From the NCBI RefSeq assembly GCF_019219095.1, contig NZ_JAHUWH010000004.1, forward strand, positions 284,802 to 348,801: 64,000 nucleotides of DNA. The letters are read 5' to 3'. This stretch comes from Acidovorax sp. sic0104. Its GTDB lineage: Bacteria > Pseudomonadota > Gammaproteobacteria > Burkholderiales > Burkholderiaceae_C. Below the pieces are notes generated by a model, which was not told the origin of the DNA, ran no database searches, and worked only from the letters and a program-made list of their open reading frames with translations. Below are positions 1 to 8,996 of the stretch, one piece after another; the first letter of the stretch is position 1, and every line of letters begins with the position of its first letter. Both the position numbers and the translations under genes were made by a program.

Positions 1-347
1 ACGAGGACCGCGACATGTTCCTGCAGGAGATGGGTCTCGAAGAACCCGGCCTGAACCGCCTGATCCGCGCAGGCTTCAGCCTGCTGGGCCTGCAGACGTA
101 TTTCACGGCGGGCGTGAAGGAAGTGCGCGCCTGGACCATCCACGTCGGTGACACCGCGCCCCAGGCGGCGGGCGTGATCCACGGCGACTTCGAGCGCGGC
201 TTCATCCGTGCGCAGACCATCGCTTTCGACGACTACATCCACTACAAGGGTGAGCAGGGCGCGAAGGACGCCGGCAAGATGCGCGCGGAAGGCAAGGAGT
301 ACGTGGTCAAGGACGGCGACGTGCTCAACTTCCTGTTCAATGTGTGA
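1..347 (+). CDS. ychF: YchF/Obg-family ATPase, C-terminal part (5' end outside window)
   Basis: The last 114 codons of the ribosome-associated ATPase YchF (EngD), a member of the Obg-like P-loop family that binds ATP and 70S ribosomes. The frame is open from base 3, so the gene starts upstream of the window. The visible part is the C-terminal TGS-type domain: it contains [20 protein letters not shown], then [32 protein letters not shown] and the terminal [12 protein letters not shown], all diagnostic of YchF. The nucleotide-binding G domain is not in the window. A family A repeat begins directly after the stop codon. Identification is very secure. Confidence 0.97.
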   Translation, partial: EDRDMFLQEMGLEEPGLNRLIRAGFSLLGLQTYFTAGVKEVRAWTIHVGDTAPQAAGVIHGDFERGFIRAQTIAFDDYIHYKGEQGAKDAGKMRAEGKEYVVKDGDVLNFLFNV

Positions 348-560
348 CACCCCCCTGAGCCGCTGCGCGGCTCGGTGCTGGCCGCCAGAGGCGGCAGCTC
401 TTCAGGCCGTCCAAGCCTGCACAGGCAGGCTTGGAGCCGCGGCCCTCAGCCCCCGCTCTCGCATTGCTGCGCAATGCGGGCAGGGGGACGACGCCGGTGG
501 CCTGGCGGAGCCAGTTCCACGGCGTCCGCTGAGGTTGGCGCGCGCCAGTTTTGTGCGCAG
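348..560 (+). repeat. Dispersed repeat family A, copy 1 (after ychF stop)
   Basis: Starts immediately after the ychF stop with CCCCCTGAGCCGCTGCGCGG. It has the two hairpins shared by the family: a C5...G5 clamp at 450-487 enclosing GCATTGC/GCAATGC, and CTGGC-GGA-GCCAG at 502-514 followed by TTCCACGG. This is the longest copy: about 80 extra bases lie before the first hairpin. It may act as an mRNA 3' end structure; that is inference. Confidence 0.75.
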
Positions 561-570
561 CGCCATGGGT

Positions 571-650
571 CAATGATTTCAATAAAAAATGCCGCTAATG
601 CAGGCAGGTGAAGCGGCAATAGCTATGTTTCTGATAGCTAAGCCGGGTTT
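571..650 (-). repeat. Dispersed palindromic repeat family B, copy 1
   Basis: Read on the minus strand it gives GCTATCAGAAACATAGCTAT, then TGCCGCTTCACC and AGCGGCATTTTTTATTGA. The GCTAT-N-ATAGCT core and the terminal T-run match seven other intergenic sites in the window. It lies between ychF and the RarD-type permease gene. Confidence 0.65.
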
Positions 651-656
651 GTTGCC

Positions 657-1541
657 ATGAACCCCGGAATCCTCTACGCCGCGCTGGCCTATGTCGCCTG
701 GGGCCTGTTCCCGCTGTACTTCAAGCAGGTGGCCGATGTGCCCTCGCTGGAGGTCGTGATGCACCGCACCCTGTGGTCGCTGGTGTTCGTGCTGGTGGTG
801 CTGCTGGTGCGCCGCCAATGGGTCTGGATGGGCACCGTGCTGCACCAGCCGCGCGTGCTGGCGGCATTTGCGCTGTCAGCAGTGCTGCTCTCGGGCAACT
901 GGCTCACCTATGTGTGGGCGGTGCAAAACCAGCACGTGGTGGATGCCAGCCTGGGCTACTTCATTCTGCCGTTGGTGAATGTGGCGCTGGGTTTCGTCTT
1001 TCTGCACGAGCGGCCCCGCGCCGGGCAGTGGTTGGCGGTGGCAGTGGCTGCAGCGGGCGTGCTCTGGCTCACCGTGCAGGCCGGACGGCTGCCCTGGATC
1101 GCGCTGGTGCTTGCATCGAGCTTTGGTTTCTACGGACTGCTGCGCAAGGTGGCTTCGCTGGGCGCCTTGGAGGGGTTGGCGCTGGAGACGATGATGCTCG
1201 CCCCCCTCGCCGCCGTCGTGCTGGGCTGGTGGGCCTGGCAGGGCCAGGGGGCGATGGTGCAGGGAGACGGCGCCACGTTGGGCTGGCTTCTGGTGGCAGG
1301 GCCCCTCACTGCCGTGCCGCTGCTGCTCTTCGCGGCCGGCGCGCGGCTGATTCCCATGTCCACCTTGGGCATCTTGCAGTACATATCGCCCAGCCTGCAG
1401 TTCGCGCTGGGCGTGTGGGTGTTTCACGAAGTCTTCGACCCGGCACGTCTGGTGGGTTTTGTGCTGATCTGGGCGGCGCTTTGCGTCTATTCTGCTGAAG
1501 GTTGGTGGTCAGCGCACAGGGCGGAAGCTGCAAGCCTATGA
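657..1541 (+). CDS. rarD: RarD-type EamA/DMT-superfamily permease
   Basis: An inner-membrane protein of 294 residues with about ten hydrophobic helices, the size and layout of RarD, a drug/metabolite transporter family protein first described as chloramphenicol-sensitive. Family features seen are the start MNPGILYAALAYVAWGLFPL, the central SLGYFILPLVNVALGFVFLH and the C-terminal STLGILQYISPSLQFALGVW. The substrate is unknown. The start is the first ATG after a family B repeat; no strong Shine-Dalgarno sequence is visible. It is transcribed alone, with a candidate hairpin terminator just after the stop. The family assignment is firm; any transport role is inferred from family. Confidence 0.9.
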   Translation: MNPGILYAALAYVAWGLFPLYFKQVADVPSLEVVMHRTLWSLVFVLVVLLVRRQWVWMGTVLHQPRVLAAFALSAVLLSGNWLTYVWAVQNQHVVDASLGYFILPLVNVALGFVFLHERPRAGQWLAVAVAAAGVLWLTVQAGRLPWIALVLASSFGFYGLLRKVASLGALEGLALETMMLAPLAAVVLGWWAWQGQGAMVQGDGATLGWLLVAGPLTAVPLLLFAAGARLIPMSTLGILQYISPSLQFALGVWVFHEVFDPARLVGFVLIWAALCVYSAEGWWSAHRAEAASL

Positions 1542-1549
1542 TTCCGCGA

Positions 1550-1582
1550 GATGCAGCGTACGGCTGCATCCTCTGTTTTCTC
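1550..1582 (+). terminator. Candidate terminator after rarD
   Basis: The 8-bp inverted repeat GATGCAGC (1550-1557) / GCTGCATC (1563-1570) with a 5-base loop is followed by the pyrimidine-rich CTCTGTTTTCTC. The T-tract is interrupted, so efficiency is uncertain. Confidence 0.45.
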
Positions 1583-1749
1583 ACTGTGCAAGCCTGGTGC
1601 GCTACTGGAAAACACGGGTTGGCGCACTGTCAGTTCTGCGTAAGATGCGCGGGGCCCGCCACATGCGGTCCAACTGAAGGCCCGCGCATTCCGCATCTCC
1701 CATTGGATTCCGCCCACCGAACAAACCGAGGCCCAACGCCCGCCCCCGC

Positions 1750-2988
1750 ATGTTTTTTGGACGCAAGAATCCGTTCTCTCCCACGGATGCCTTTCCACTG
1801 TCCGACGCCGTCATGGAGTTTCATGATTCGTCTTCGGCGGCGGTGCGTCCGGGACGGCGTGCCATGGATGGCCTGGGTCCGCAGGGCGGGCGCGGTGCCA
1901 GCGCCGCCCAGCAGTGGCTGCAAGTGCTGGGGTTGATCGGTGCATACGCTTTGGCATTGGGGGGCTTCTACGCGCTGGGCGCGGTGGATGCCCAGGTGCT
2001 CGCCGTGCTGGCAGGGCTCGCCGGGCTGAGCTGCCTGGCCTTTTGGGGAGTTTTTGCCATCGGTTGGCATCAGAAGCTGCGCCACAGGCACCTGAAACTG
2101 GCCATCGTGGCCACTGGCCTGGGCTGCATGCTCGTGCTGTTCTATCTGGCACCCGTCACGCAGATCCTGTTGGCCCCGTTTGCCTTCGTCGCGGTGGCCT
2201 ATGGCACCTTCACCATTCCCCGCCGCACGCTGCTGGGCCTGGCCGCCTGCCTGCTGGCACTGTATGCCGGGGTCGTCGCGCTGCACTACATGCAGCAGCG
2301 CAATGCAGCGCTGCTGCGGCTGGAGGCGCTGCACGGGCTGGCCTTGCTGGTGGCGCTGCCGGCCTTCATCCTTCTGATGGGCAGGGTACAGCGCCTGTAC
2401 CGCAGCCTCTACCATGCCGGCCGGAAAATCAAGAACATCCAGGAGGACGCGCAGCGCGACCCACTGGTCGGCTGCTTCAACCGGCGCTACGTGCTGGCCG
2501 CGCTCGAGGAGCAAAAGCAGCTCGCCGACGAAAGCGGCATCCCGCTGTGCCTGGCGGTGCTGGACATCGACCACTTCAAACGCATCAACGATGAGCTGGG
2601 CCACCTGGGTGGCGATGAGGTGCTGCGCACGTTCGCGCGCATCGCGCAGCAGGGCGTGCGCGGCGGCGATGTGTTCGGGCGCTATGGCGGCGAGGAGTTC
2701 TTGCTGATCTTCCCCGCGACCTCGCTGCTGCCGGCGCTCAACACCTGCGAGCGCATCCGCGCGCAGGTCGAGTCGCACGCCTGGAGCGGCCTGCTCAAGG
2801 GTCGGGTGACGGTGTCGATCGGCGTCACCCGGTATGTACTGGGCGAGTCGGTGCTCGAATTCTTCTCGCGCGCCGACACCGCCATGTACATGGCCAAGGA
2901 GGGGGGGCGCAACCAGGTGGTGGTGGAGGAGCCCGTTGCCAAGGGTGACTCCCTCCTGCCGGAGTCCAGCGCCCATTCGTCCCTGTAG
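1750..2988 (+). CDS. Membrane-bound diguanylate cyclase (GGDEF)
   Basis: Predicted to make cyclic di-GMP from two GTP. The N-terminal half (about residues 60-215) is very hydrophobic and consistent with about six membrane helices, followed by a linker and a GGDEF domain (about 240-412). The active-site motif is GGEEF at residues 313-317. An RGGD inhibitory-site motif sits at 304-307, exactly five residues before it, so product inhibition is expected. The metal-site region LDIDHFKRINDELGHLGGD is intact. The start is uncertain: the first ATG is used, but ATGs at 1813 and 1864 are also possible. No EAL or HD-GYP partner lies nearby. The gene runs convergently with the next one, with eight bases between stop codons. 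Confidence 0.9.
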   Translation: MFFGRKNPFSPTDAFPLSDAVMEFHDSSSAAVRPGRRAMDGLGPQGGRGASAAQQWLQVLGLIGAYALALGGFYALGAVDAQVLAVLAGLAGLSCLAFWGVFAIGWHQKLRHRHLKLAIVATGLGCMLVLFYLAPVTQILLAPFAFVAVAYGTFTIPRRTLLGLAACLLALYAGVVALHYMQQRNAALLRLEALHGLALLVALPAFILLMGRVQRLYRSLYHAGRKIKNIQEDAQRDPLVGCFNRRYVLAALEEQKQLADESGIPLCLAVLDIDHFKRINDELGHLGGDEVLRTFARIAQQGVRGGDVFGRYGGEEFLLIFPATSLLPALNTCERIRAQVESHAWSGLLKGRVTVSIGVTRYVLGESVLEFFSRADTAMYMAKEGGRNQVVVEEPVAKGDSLLPESSAHSSL

Positions 2989-2996
2989 CGTGCCGG

Positions 2997-3479
2997 TCAG
3001 TGGCCGAGCTGGCCCGGCATGAAGTGCAGCAGCACGCTGGTCATGACCAGGTAGCGCATGAATTTTCCAATGGCCATGTAGGCCAGGCAGGGCCAGAACG
3101 GCAGCTTGAGCCATCCCGCCACCGCGCACAGCGGGTCGCCAACGACCGGCAGCCAGCTCATCAAGCAGGCACGGGCGCCAAAACGTTCCAGCCACGCCAG
3201 TGCACGCACGTTGGTCGTGCTGCCGCGCGCCTTGTCCACGGCCTTGTGGGCGCCCAGGCCCATCCACCAGCTCACGCCGCCGCCCAAGGTGTTGCCGGCC
3301 GTGGCAACGAGGATCGCCGGCCAGAACAGCTCGGGGTTGAGCTTGATCAGGCCGAACACCGCGGGTTCCGAGCCCAACGGGAGCAGGGTGGCCGATATGA
3401 GCGAGACGATGAACACGGTGCTCAGGCCGAACTGCGGCAGCGCAAGCCATTCGAGCAACTGTTGCATCCATATTTCCAT
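2997..3479 (-). CDS. yqaA: YqaA-type (DedA/SNARE-associated-like) membrane protein
   Basis: A 160-residue inner-membrane protein with four or five hydrophobic segments. The pattern SATLLPLGSEPAVFGL followed by ATAGNTLGGGVSWWMG and FGARACLMSWLPVVGDPLC matches the small YqaA branch of the DedA superfamily, whose members have been linked to lipid flipping and membrane homeostasis; this branch itself is poorly characterised. The start ATG at 3479 gives a normal family length. It is convergent with the diguanylate cyclase and divergent from the lipoprotein gene at 3671. The family call is good; the function is unknown. Confidence 0.8.
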   Translation of the reverse strand: MEIWMQQLLEWLALPQFGLSTVFIVSLISATLLPLGSEPAVFGLIKLNPELFWPAILVATAGNTLGGGVSWWMGLGAHKAVDKARGSTTNVRALAWLERFGARACLMSWLPVVGDPLCAVAGWLKLPFWPCLAYMAIGKFMRYLVMTSVLLHFMPGQLGH

Positions 3480-3670
3480 AGCGCCGAAGTGTAGGGTGGC
3501 AAAACGGGCTTTCGCGCTCGTGGGGGCGCTGTCCTACGCAGGGCTGCGGCATCCTCGCATGCCGGGCAAGGGGTGCGATTTGTATCGTGAAGCAACACGG
3601 TGCCCTCAAACCTCCCTGTTTGAACCTGCTTGACCTCGTTCATGAGGGCACCGACGTCAGGAGACCTGCC

Positions 3671-4276
3671 ATGCCCCAAACCCCCCTGTCTTTCTTCCGA
3701 TCGCCCGTAGTCTGCGGCGGAGGCCGCTGTGCGACGGTGATGGCGGGCACGCGCTGGTCATCGGTGGCCACTGCGGTGCTTCTGGCGGCGTGTGTCCACA
3801 GCCCGCAGGCGGCGGTGCAGACCACTGCGGAGCCATTGGTCTCCAAGACGGCAGCCGCTGAAGCACCCGCCCGGGGGTGCGCGGAGACGCCGGCCTCGCG
3901 CAGCGCGCTGCAGGGTATTGCGCAGGAGCTCAAGGCCCAGGGGCTTGCGTTTCGTGCGTCCTGCCAGGTGGTCCAGAGCCGCAGCGGGTGGGTTGTGCAG
4001 GTCCGGGTGGTGGACGGCATGAAGGCAAGCCAGGTGGTGCGCGGGCCGTTGGCCGACGGCCACGATGTGGACATGGGCACGCCGCCCGGCGTGGAGCTGG
4101 CGGGCGCGCAGTTGGGCGCCCAGGGGTTTTCACCCGACGTGCAGCACAACCGCGACTGGCTGCGCGGCCTGATGGCCCGCCACCAATTCGACAACCTGCC
4201 CACCGCATGGTGGCATTTCGCGCAGCGCGGGGCATCGCCTGCGTCCGCATCCGACACCGATCTCGCGGCGCGGTGA
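3671..4276 (+). CDS. Predicted lipoprotein with degenerate VanX-like (M15D) domain
   Basis: A 201-residue protein; the ATG at 3671 has AGGAG seven bases upstream. After a long n-region comes a lipobox, LAAC with Cys41, so export as a lipoprotein is likely. The C-terminal half resembles the end of D-Ala-D-Ala dipeptidases (VanX/DdpX): VDMGTP, then HNRDWLRGLMARHQF and AWWHF. The expected zinc and catalytic residues are mostly missing. Where VanX has HSRGSAxD this protein has Q102 SRSGWVV Q110, and the catalytic Glu before WWH is Ala179; only His182 remains. It is therefore probably not a peptidase and may be a peptidoglycan-binding or structural derivative. The fold call rests on short motifs, so it is moderate. 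Confidence 0.6.
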   Translation: MPQTPLSFFRSPVVCGGGRCATVMAGTRWSSVATAVLLAACVHSPQAAVQTTAEPLVSKTAAAEAPARGCAETPASRSALQGIAQELKAQGLAFRASCQVVQSRSGWVVQVRVVDGMKASQVVRGPLADGHDVDMGTPPGVELAGAQLGAQGFSPDVQHNRDWLRGLMARHQFDNLPTAWWHFAQRGASPASASDTDLAAR

Positions 4277-4374
4277 GCGCTGGGCGCCGGGGCGGGTAGC
4301 GTGGCGGCAGCTTGGCCGCCGGCGGTTCCGTTGTCACGGGGCGGAACATTTCATTTGCTGAAATTTTGAGCAGG

Positions 4375-4380
4375 TACAAT
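4375..4380 (+). promoter_or_regulatory. Candidate -10 box upstream of dusB-fis
   Basis: TACAAT lies about 50 bases before the dusB ATG in a locally AT-rich patch (4348-4380) of otherwise GC-rich DNA. No well-spaced -35 box is obvious; TTGCTG is present at 14 bases, which is short. Tentative. Confidence 0.3.
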
Positions 4381-4427
4381 CCCGCCTCCTTTTTCAGCAT
4401 TCGCTGTCGCCCTCCCGCACCCCTCCC

Positions 4428-5474
4428 ATGCACATCGGCCACATTCCTTTGGCGAACCGGTTGTTCGTCGCCCCGATGGCGGGCGTCACGGACCGGCCGT
4501 TCCGCCAGTTGTGCAAGGCGCTGGGCGCGGGTTATGCGGTCAGCGAGATGGTGACCTCGCGCAAGGACCTGTGGAACAGCCTCAAGACCTCGCGCCGGGC
4601 CAACCATGAGGGGGAGCCCGGGCCGATTGCCGTGCAGATCGCCGGCACCGAGGCGCAGATGATGGCCGAGGCCGCGGTCTACAACGTGGAGCGTGGCGCG
4701 CAGATCATCGACATCAACATGGGCTGCCCCGCGAAAAAGGTCTGCAACAAATGGGCGGGCTCCGCCCTGATGCAGAACGAGGCCCTGGCGGTGGAGATCG
4801 CTGAAGCGGTGGTGCAGGCCTGCGCGCCCTTCAACGTGCCCGTCACGCTGAAGATGCGCACCGGCTGGTGCCAGGAGCACAAGAACGCGGTGCAGCTCGC
4901 CCGCGCTTTCGAGGGCGTGGGCATCCAGATGCTGACCGTGCACGGCCGCACGCGCGAGCAGGGCTACAAGGGCCATGCGGAGTACGACACCATCGCGGCG
5001 GTGAAGGCCGCCGTGAAGGTGCCCGTGGTGGCCAACGGCGACATCACCTCGCCCGAAAAGGCGCGCGACGTGCTGGCCGCCACCGGGGCCGACGCGATCA
5101 TGATCGGCCGCGCCGCCCAGGGCCGGCCATGGATCTTCCGCGAGATCGGCCACTTCCTGGCCACGGGCGAGCACCTGGCGCCACCGCTGGTGGCGGAGGT
5201 GCGGCGCCTGCTGCTGGACCACCTGCACGACCACTACAGCCTGTACGGCGAACTGACCGGGGTGCGCAGTGCGCGCAAGCACATTGCCTGGTACCTGCGC
5301 GCGCTGCCGGGCGGCGAGGCCTTCAGGCAACACATCAATACGATCGAAGACAGCGCCACGCAGTGGCAGGCCGTGGCCGACCACCTGGATGCCCTGGGGC
5401 AGCAGATGGACCGGCTGCCCGCCGCCACCGGCGTGAACGCCGACACAGAAGAACAAGAGGGAATGGCTGCATGA
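4428..5474 (+). CDS. dusB: tRNA-dihydrouridine synthase B
   Basis: An FMN-dependent enzyme that reduces uridine to dihydrouridine in the D-loop of tRNAs. The 348-residue protein is a full-length TIM-barrel Dus enzyme: the FMN-binding start GNRLFVAPMAGVTDRPFRQL-like segment, NMGCPAKKV with the catalytic Cys at residue 100, TLKMRTGW, VHGRTREQGY, ANGDI and MIGRAAQGRPWIF. The last codons overlap the fis start as ATGA, so the two genes are translationally coupled. The same dusB-fis operon is known in enterobacteria, where it responds to growth rate. Assignment to DusB rather than DusA/C is supported by sequence and by the linkage to fis. Confidence 0.96.
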   Translation: MHIGHIPLANRLFVAPMAGVTDRPFRQLCKALGAGYAVSEMVTSRKDLWNSLKTSRRANHEGEPGPIAVQIAGTEAQMMAEAAVYNVERGAQIIDINMGCPAKKVCNKWAGSALMQNEALAVEIAEAVVQACAPFNVPVTLKMRTGWCQEHKNAVQLARAFEGVGIQMLTVHGRTREQGYKGHAEYDTIAAVKAAVKVPVVANGDITSPEKARDVLAATGADAIMIGRAAQGRPWIFREIGHFLATGEHLAPPLVAEVRRLLLDHLHDHYSLYGELTGVRSARKHIAWYLRALPGGEAFRQHINTIEDSATQWQAVADHLDALGQQMDRLPAATGVNADTEEQEGMAA

Positions 5475-5704
5475 GCAAGAAACACATAGAAGAATGCGTG
5501 CGCGAAAGCCTGCAAGGCTACTTTCGCGACCTGGGCGGCGAGACGCCCGACGGCATGTACGACATGCTGGTGCGCGTGGTCGAGAAGCCGCTGCTGGAGG
5601 TGGTGATGACGCATGCCGACAACAACCAGTCCCGTGCCGCCGAATGGCTGGGGCTGAACCGCAACACCCTGCGCAAGAAGCTGGCCCTGCACAAGCTGCT
5701 GTAG
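5471..5704 (+). CDS. fis: Nucleoid-associated DNA-binding protein Fis
   Basis: A 77-residue DNA-bending protein that activates stable-RNA promoters and shapes the nucleoid. The C-terminal helix-turn-helix is clear: NNQSRAAEWLGLNRNTLRKK, preceded by the dimerisation region ending PLLEVVMTHAD. It is shorter than enterobacterial Fis (98 residues) because the N-terminal beta-hairpin arm is reduced, as is usual in betaproteobacteria. It starts in the dusB stop (ATGA overlap), so expression is probably tied to dusB. A family B repeat separates it from purH. Confidence 0.94.
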   Translation: MSKKHIEECVRESLQGYFRDLGGETPDGMYDMLVRVVEKPLLEVVMTHADNNQSRAAEWLGLNRNTLRKKLALHKLL

Positions 5705-5721
5705 AGCACCGTGCACGCTGC

Positions 5722-5784
5722 TGCTATTAAATATGTAGCTGCTGGCGCTTGACCATCAAGTGCCAGACGCTGTTTTTATTCAAA
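5722..5784 (+). repeat. Dispersed palindromic repeat family B, copy 2
   Basis: It reads GCTATTAAATATGTAGCTG and then a near-perfect palindrome, CTGGCGCTTGA (5742-5752) / TCAAGTGCCAG (5756-5766), 10 of 11 bases paired with a 3-base loop, ending GTTTTTATTCAAA. It ends about 20 bases before the purH start codon, so it lies in the purH leader. Confidence 0.75.
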
Positions 5785-5804
5785 CCCTGCCCTCCACCAC
5801 TGCC

Positions 5805-7418
5805 ATGAACGCACTCATCTCCGTCTCCGACAAGACCGGCATCGTCGAATTCGCCCAGGCCCTGCACGCGCTGGGCATCAAGCTCTTGTCCACCGGCGGC
5901 ACCGCCAAGCTGCTGGCCGACCAGGGCCTGCCCGTGACCGAGGTGGCCGAGGTCACCCGGTTCCCCGAGATGCTGGACGGCCGCGTGAAGACGCTGCACC
6001 CCAAGGTACACGGCGGCCTGCTGGCCCGCCGTGATGTCCCACAGCACATGGCTGCCTTGAAGGAACACGGCATCGACACCATCGACCTGCTGGTGGTCAA
6101 CCTGTACCCGTTCGAGTCCACCGTGGCCAAGGCCGGCTGCACGCTGGCCGACGCCATCGAGAACATCGACATCGGCGGCCCCGCCATGGTCCGCAGCGCG
6201 GCCAAGAACTGGAAGGACGTGGGCGTGCTGACCGACGCTTCGCAGTACCCCGCCGTGCTGGCCGAGCTCAAGGAAAAGGGCAAGCTCTCCGACAAGCTGC
6301 GCTTTTCCCTGTCGGTGGCAGCCTTCAACCGCATCGCCCAGTACGACGGCGCCATCAGCGACTACCTCTCGTCCGTCACGTTCGAGGAAGAAAAGCTGTC
6401 TGAAACCTACGTGCCCGCGCGCGCCCAGTTCGCCGGCCAGAGCAACGGCATCTTCACCAAGGTTCAGGATCTGCGCTACGGAGAAAACTCGCACCAGCAG
6501 GCCGCGCTGTACCGCGACCTGTACCCCGCCCCCGGCTCGCTGGTGACGGCCGAGCAGGTGCAGGGCAAGGAGCTGTCGTACAACAACATCGCCGACGCTG
6601 ACGCGGCGTGGGAATGCGTCAAGAGCTTCGAGGCGCCCGCCTGCGTGATCGTCAAGCACGCCAACCCCTGCGGCGTGGCCGTGGGGCTGGACGCGCTCGA
6701 TGCGTACAGCAAGGCGTTCCAGACCGACCCCACCAGCGCGTTTGGCGGCATCATCGCCCTGAACCGCACGCTCGACGGCACGGCCGCCGCGCAGATCAGC
6801 AAGCAGTTCGTCGAAGTGCTGATGGCCCCGGACTTCACCGCCGAGGCGCTGGAAGTCTTCAAGGCCAAGGCCAACGTGCGCCTGCTCAAGATCGCGTTGC
6901 CACCGCACGCCAGCAAGACCGACAAGCTCACGGACTGGCAGCGCGGCCGCAACGCCATGGACGCCAAGCGCATCGGCTCGGGCCTGCTGCTGCAGACCGC
7001 CGACAACCATGAGCTGTCGCTGATCGACCTGAAGGTCGTGACCCAGAAGCAGCCCACGCTGGAGCAGCTGGAAGACCTGCTGTTCGCCTGGAAGGTGGCC
7101 AAGTACGTCAAGAGCAACGCCATCGTCTTCTGCAAGGGCGGCATGACCATGGGCGTGGGCGCCGGCCAGATGAGCCGCCTGGACTCCGCCCGCATCGCCA
7201 GCATCAAGGCCGGCCACGCCAACCTGAGCCTGCAGGGCACGGTGGTGGCCAGCGACGCGTTCTTCCCCTTCCGCGACGGCCTGGATGTGGTGGTGGATGC
7301 CGGCGCGACCTGCATCATCCAGCCCGGCGGCTCGATGCGCGACAACGAGGTCATCGACGCTGCGAACGAGCGCGGCGTGGCGATGGTGTTCAGCGGCGTG
7401 CGGCACTTCCGCCATTGA
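5805..7418 (+). CDS. purH: Bifunctional AICAR transformylase / IMP cyclohydrolase
   Basis: Catalyses the last two steps of purine synthesis: formylation of AICAR with 10-formyl-tetrahydrofolate, then closure to IMP. The 537-residue protein (ATG at 5805) begins [20 protein letters not shown], typical of the IMP cyclohydrolase domain (about residues 1-200), with the [11 protein letters not shown] and [13 protein letters not shown] motifs. The transformylase domain follows, with VKHANPCG, the folate-site region around [12 protein letters not shown] and a terminal FSGVRHFRH. An in-frame start at 5760 would translate part of a family B repeat and is not favoured. Length and motifs are complete. 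Confidence 0.97.
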   Translation: MNALISVSDKTGIVEFAQALHALGIKLLSTGGTAKLLADQGLPVTEVAEVTRFPEMLDGRVKTLHPKVHGGLLARRDVPQHMAALKEHGIDTIDLLVVNLYPFESTVAKAGCTLADAIENIDIGGPAMVRSAAKNWKDVGVLTDASQYPAVLAELKEKGKLSDKLRFSLSVAAFNRIAQYDGAISDYLSSVTFEEEKLSETYVPARAQFAGQSNGIFTKVQDLRYGENSHQQAALYRDLYPAPGSLVTAEQVQGKELSYNNIADADAAWECVKSFEAPACVIVKHANPCGVAVGLDALDAYSKAFQTDPTSAFGGIIALNRTLDGTAAAQISKQFVEVLMAPDFTAEALEVFKAKANVRLLKIALPPHASKTDKLTDWQRGRNAMDAKRIGSGLLLQTADNHELSLIDLKVVTQKQPTLEQLEDLLFAWKVAKYVKSNAIVFCKGGMTMGVGAGQMSRLDSARIASIKAGHANLSLQGTVVASDAFFPFRDGLDVVVDAGATCIIQPGGSMRDNEVIDAANERGVAMVFSGVRHFRH

Positions 7419-7498
7419 TGCGGCTGGCATTGTGCAAGTGAGTGAGGTGCCGGGCTGTCGGGCGCCGATGCCTGGCGCCGCAGCGGTGAGCGCACGTG

Positions 7499-7651
7499 AT
7501 GGCCTTACCTCCTACTGACGACGAAGAGCAGGACACTCCACGTCCGCGCTGGGTGGCGTGGGCGATTGGCCTGCTGGCCGCGGCCATTGCGCTGGGCATG
7601 GCGAATCTGGCGTGGATGATGCTCACGGGCCGCCTCGGGCCCACGGCTTAG
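7499..7651 (+). CDS. Small single-helix membrane protein (hypothetical)
   Basis: A 50-codon frame beginning at ATG 7499, or GTG at 7496. It has an acidic N-terminus (PPTDDEEQDTPRPR), one 24-residue hydrophobic stretch starting WVAWAIGLLAAAIALGMA, and a short basic tail. The charge pattern suits a type I or II single-span inner-membrane protein. It lies between purH and pobA, is co-directional with purH, and has no recognisable family. Support is limited to the clean hydrophobic segment and the acidic soluble head. The position and membrane character could be accidental in GC-rich DNA. Confidence 0.4.
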   Translation: MALPPTDDEEQDTPRPRWVAWAIGLLAAAIALGMANLAWMMLTGRLGPTA

Positions 7652-7695
7652 ACCGACCGGATCAGTGTCTACGGCCTGAATCCCATCGGCAGTGC

Positions 7696-8931
<1,236 letters not shown>

Positions 8932-8932
8932 T

Positions 8933-8989
8933 CAATCGCACAGCGCGTCGTGCCGGTTGCGTGCGATTGGTGGCCGCCTTGTGCGATCA
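8933..8989. promoter_or_regulatory. Candidate PobR operator: three GTGCGAT half-sites
   Basis: In the 116-bp gap between pobA and its regulator the 9-mer GTGCGATTG occurs inverted at 8933-8941 and direct at 8961-8969 (perfect inverted repeat, 19-bp spacer). A third copy, GTGCGATCA, is at 8981-8989, exactly 20 bases (two helical turns) from the second. The third copy also forms a palindrome with ATCGCGCAA reaching the regulator's start codon. Operators of the IclR-type regulators PobR and PcaU in Acinetobacter are built as one inverted pair plus one direct repeat, so the layout fits. Confidence 0.65.
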
Positions 8990-8996
8990 TCGCGCA

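Noticed and set aside
1502..1936. Plus-strand 144-codon frame spanning the end of rarD and start of the cyclase
   Set aside because: It overlaps two real genes in another frame and covers a candidate terminator; composition is not protein-like.
5760..5804. Upstream start for purH
   Set aside because: It would translate the tail of a family B repeat; the ATG at 5805 gives the canonical PurH N-terminus.
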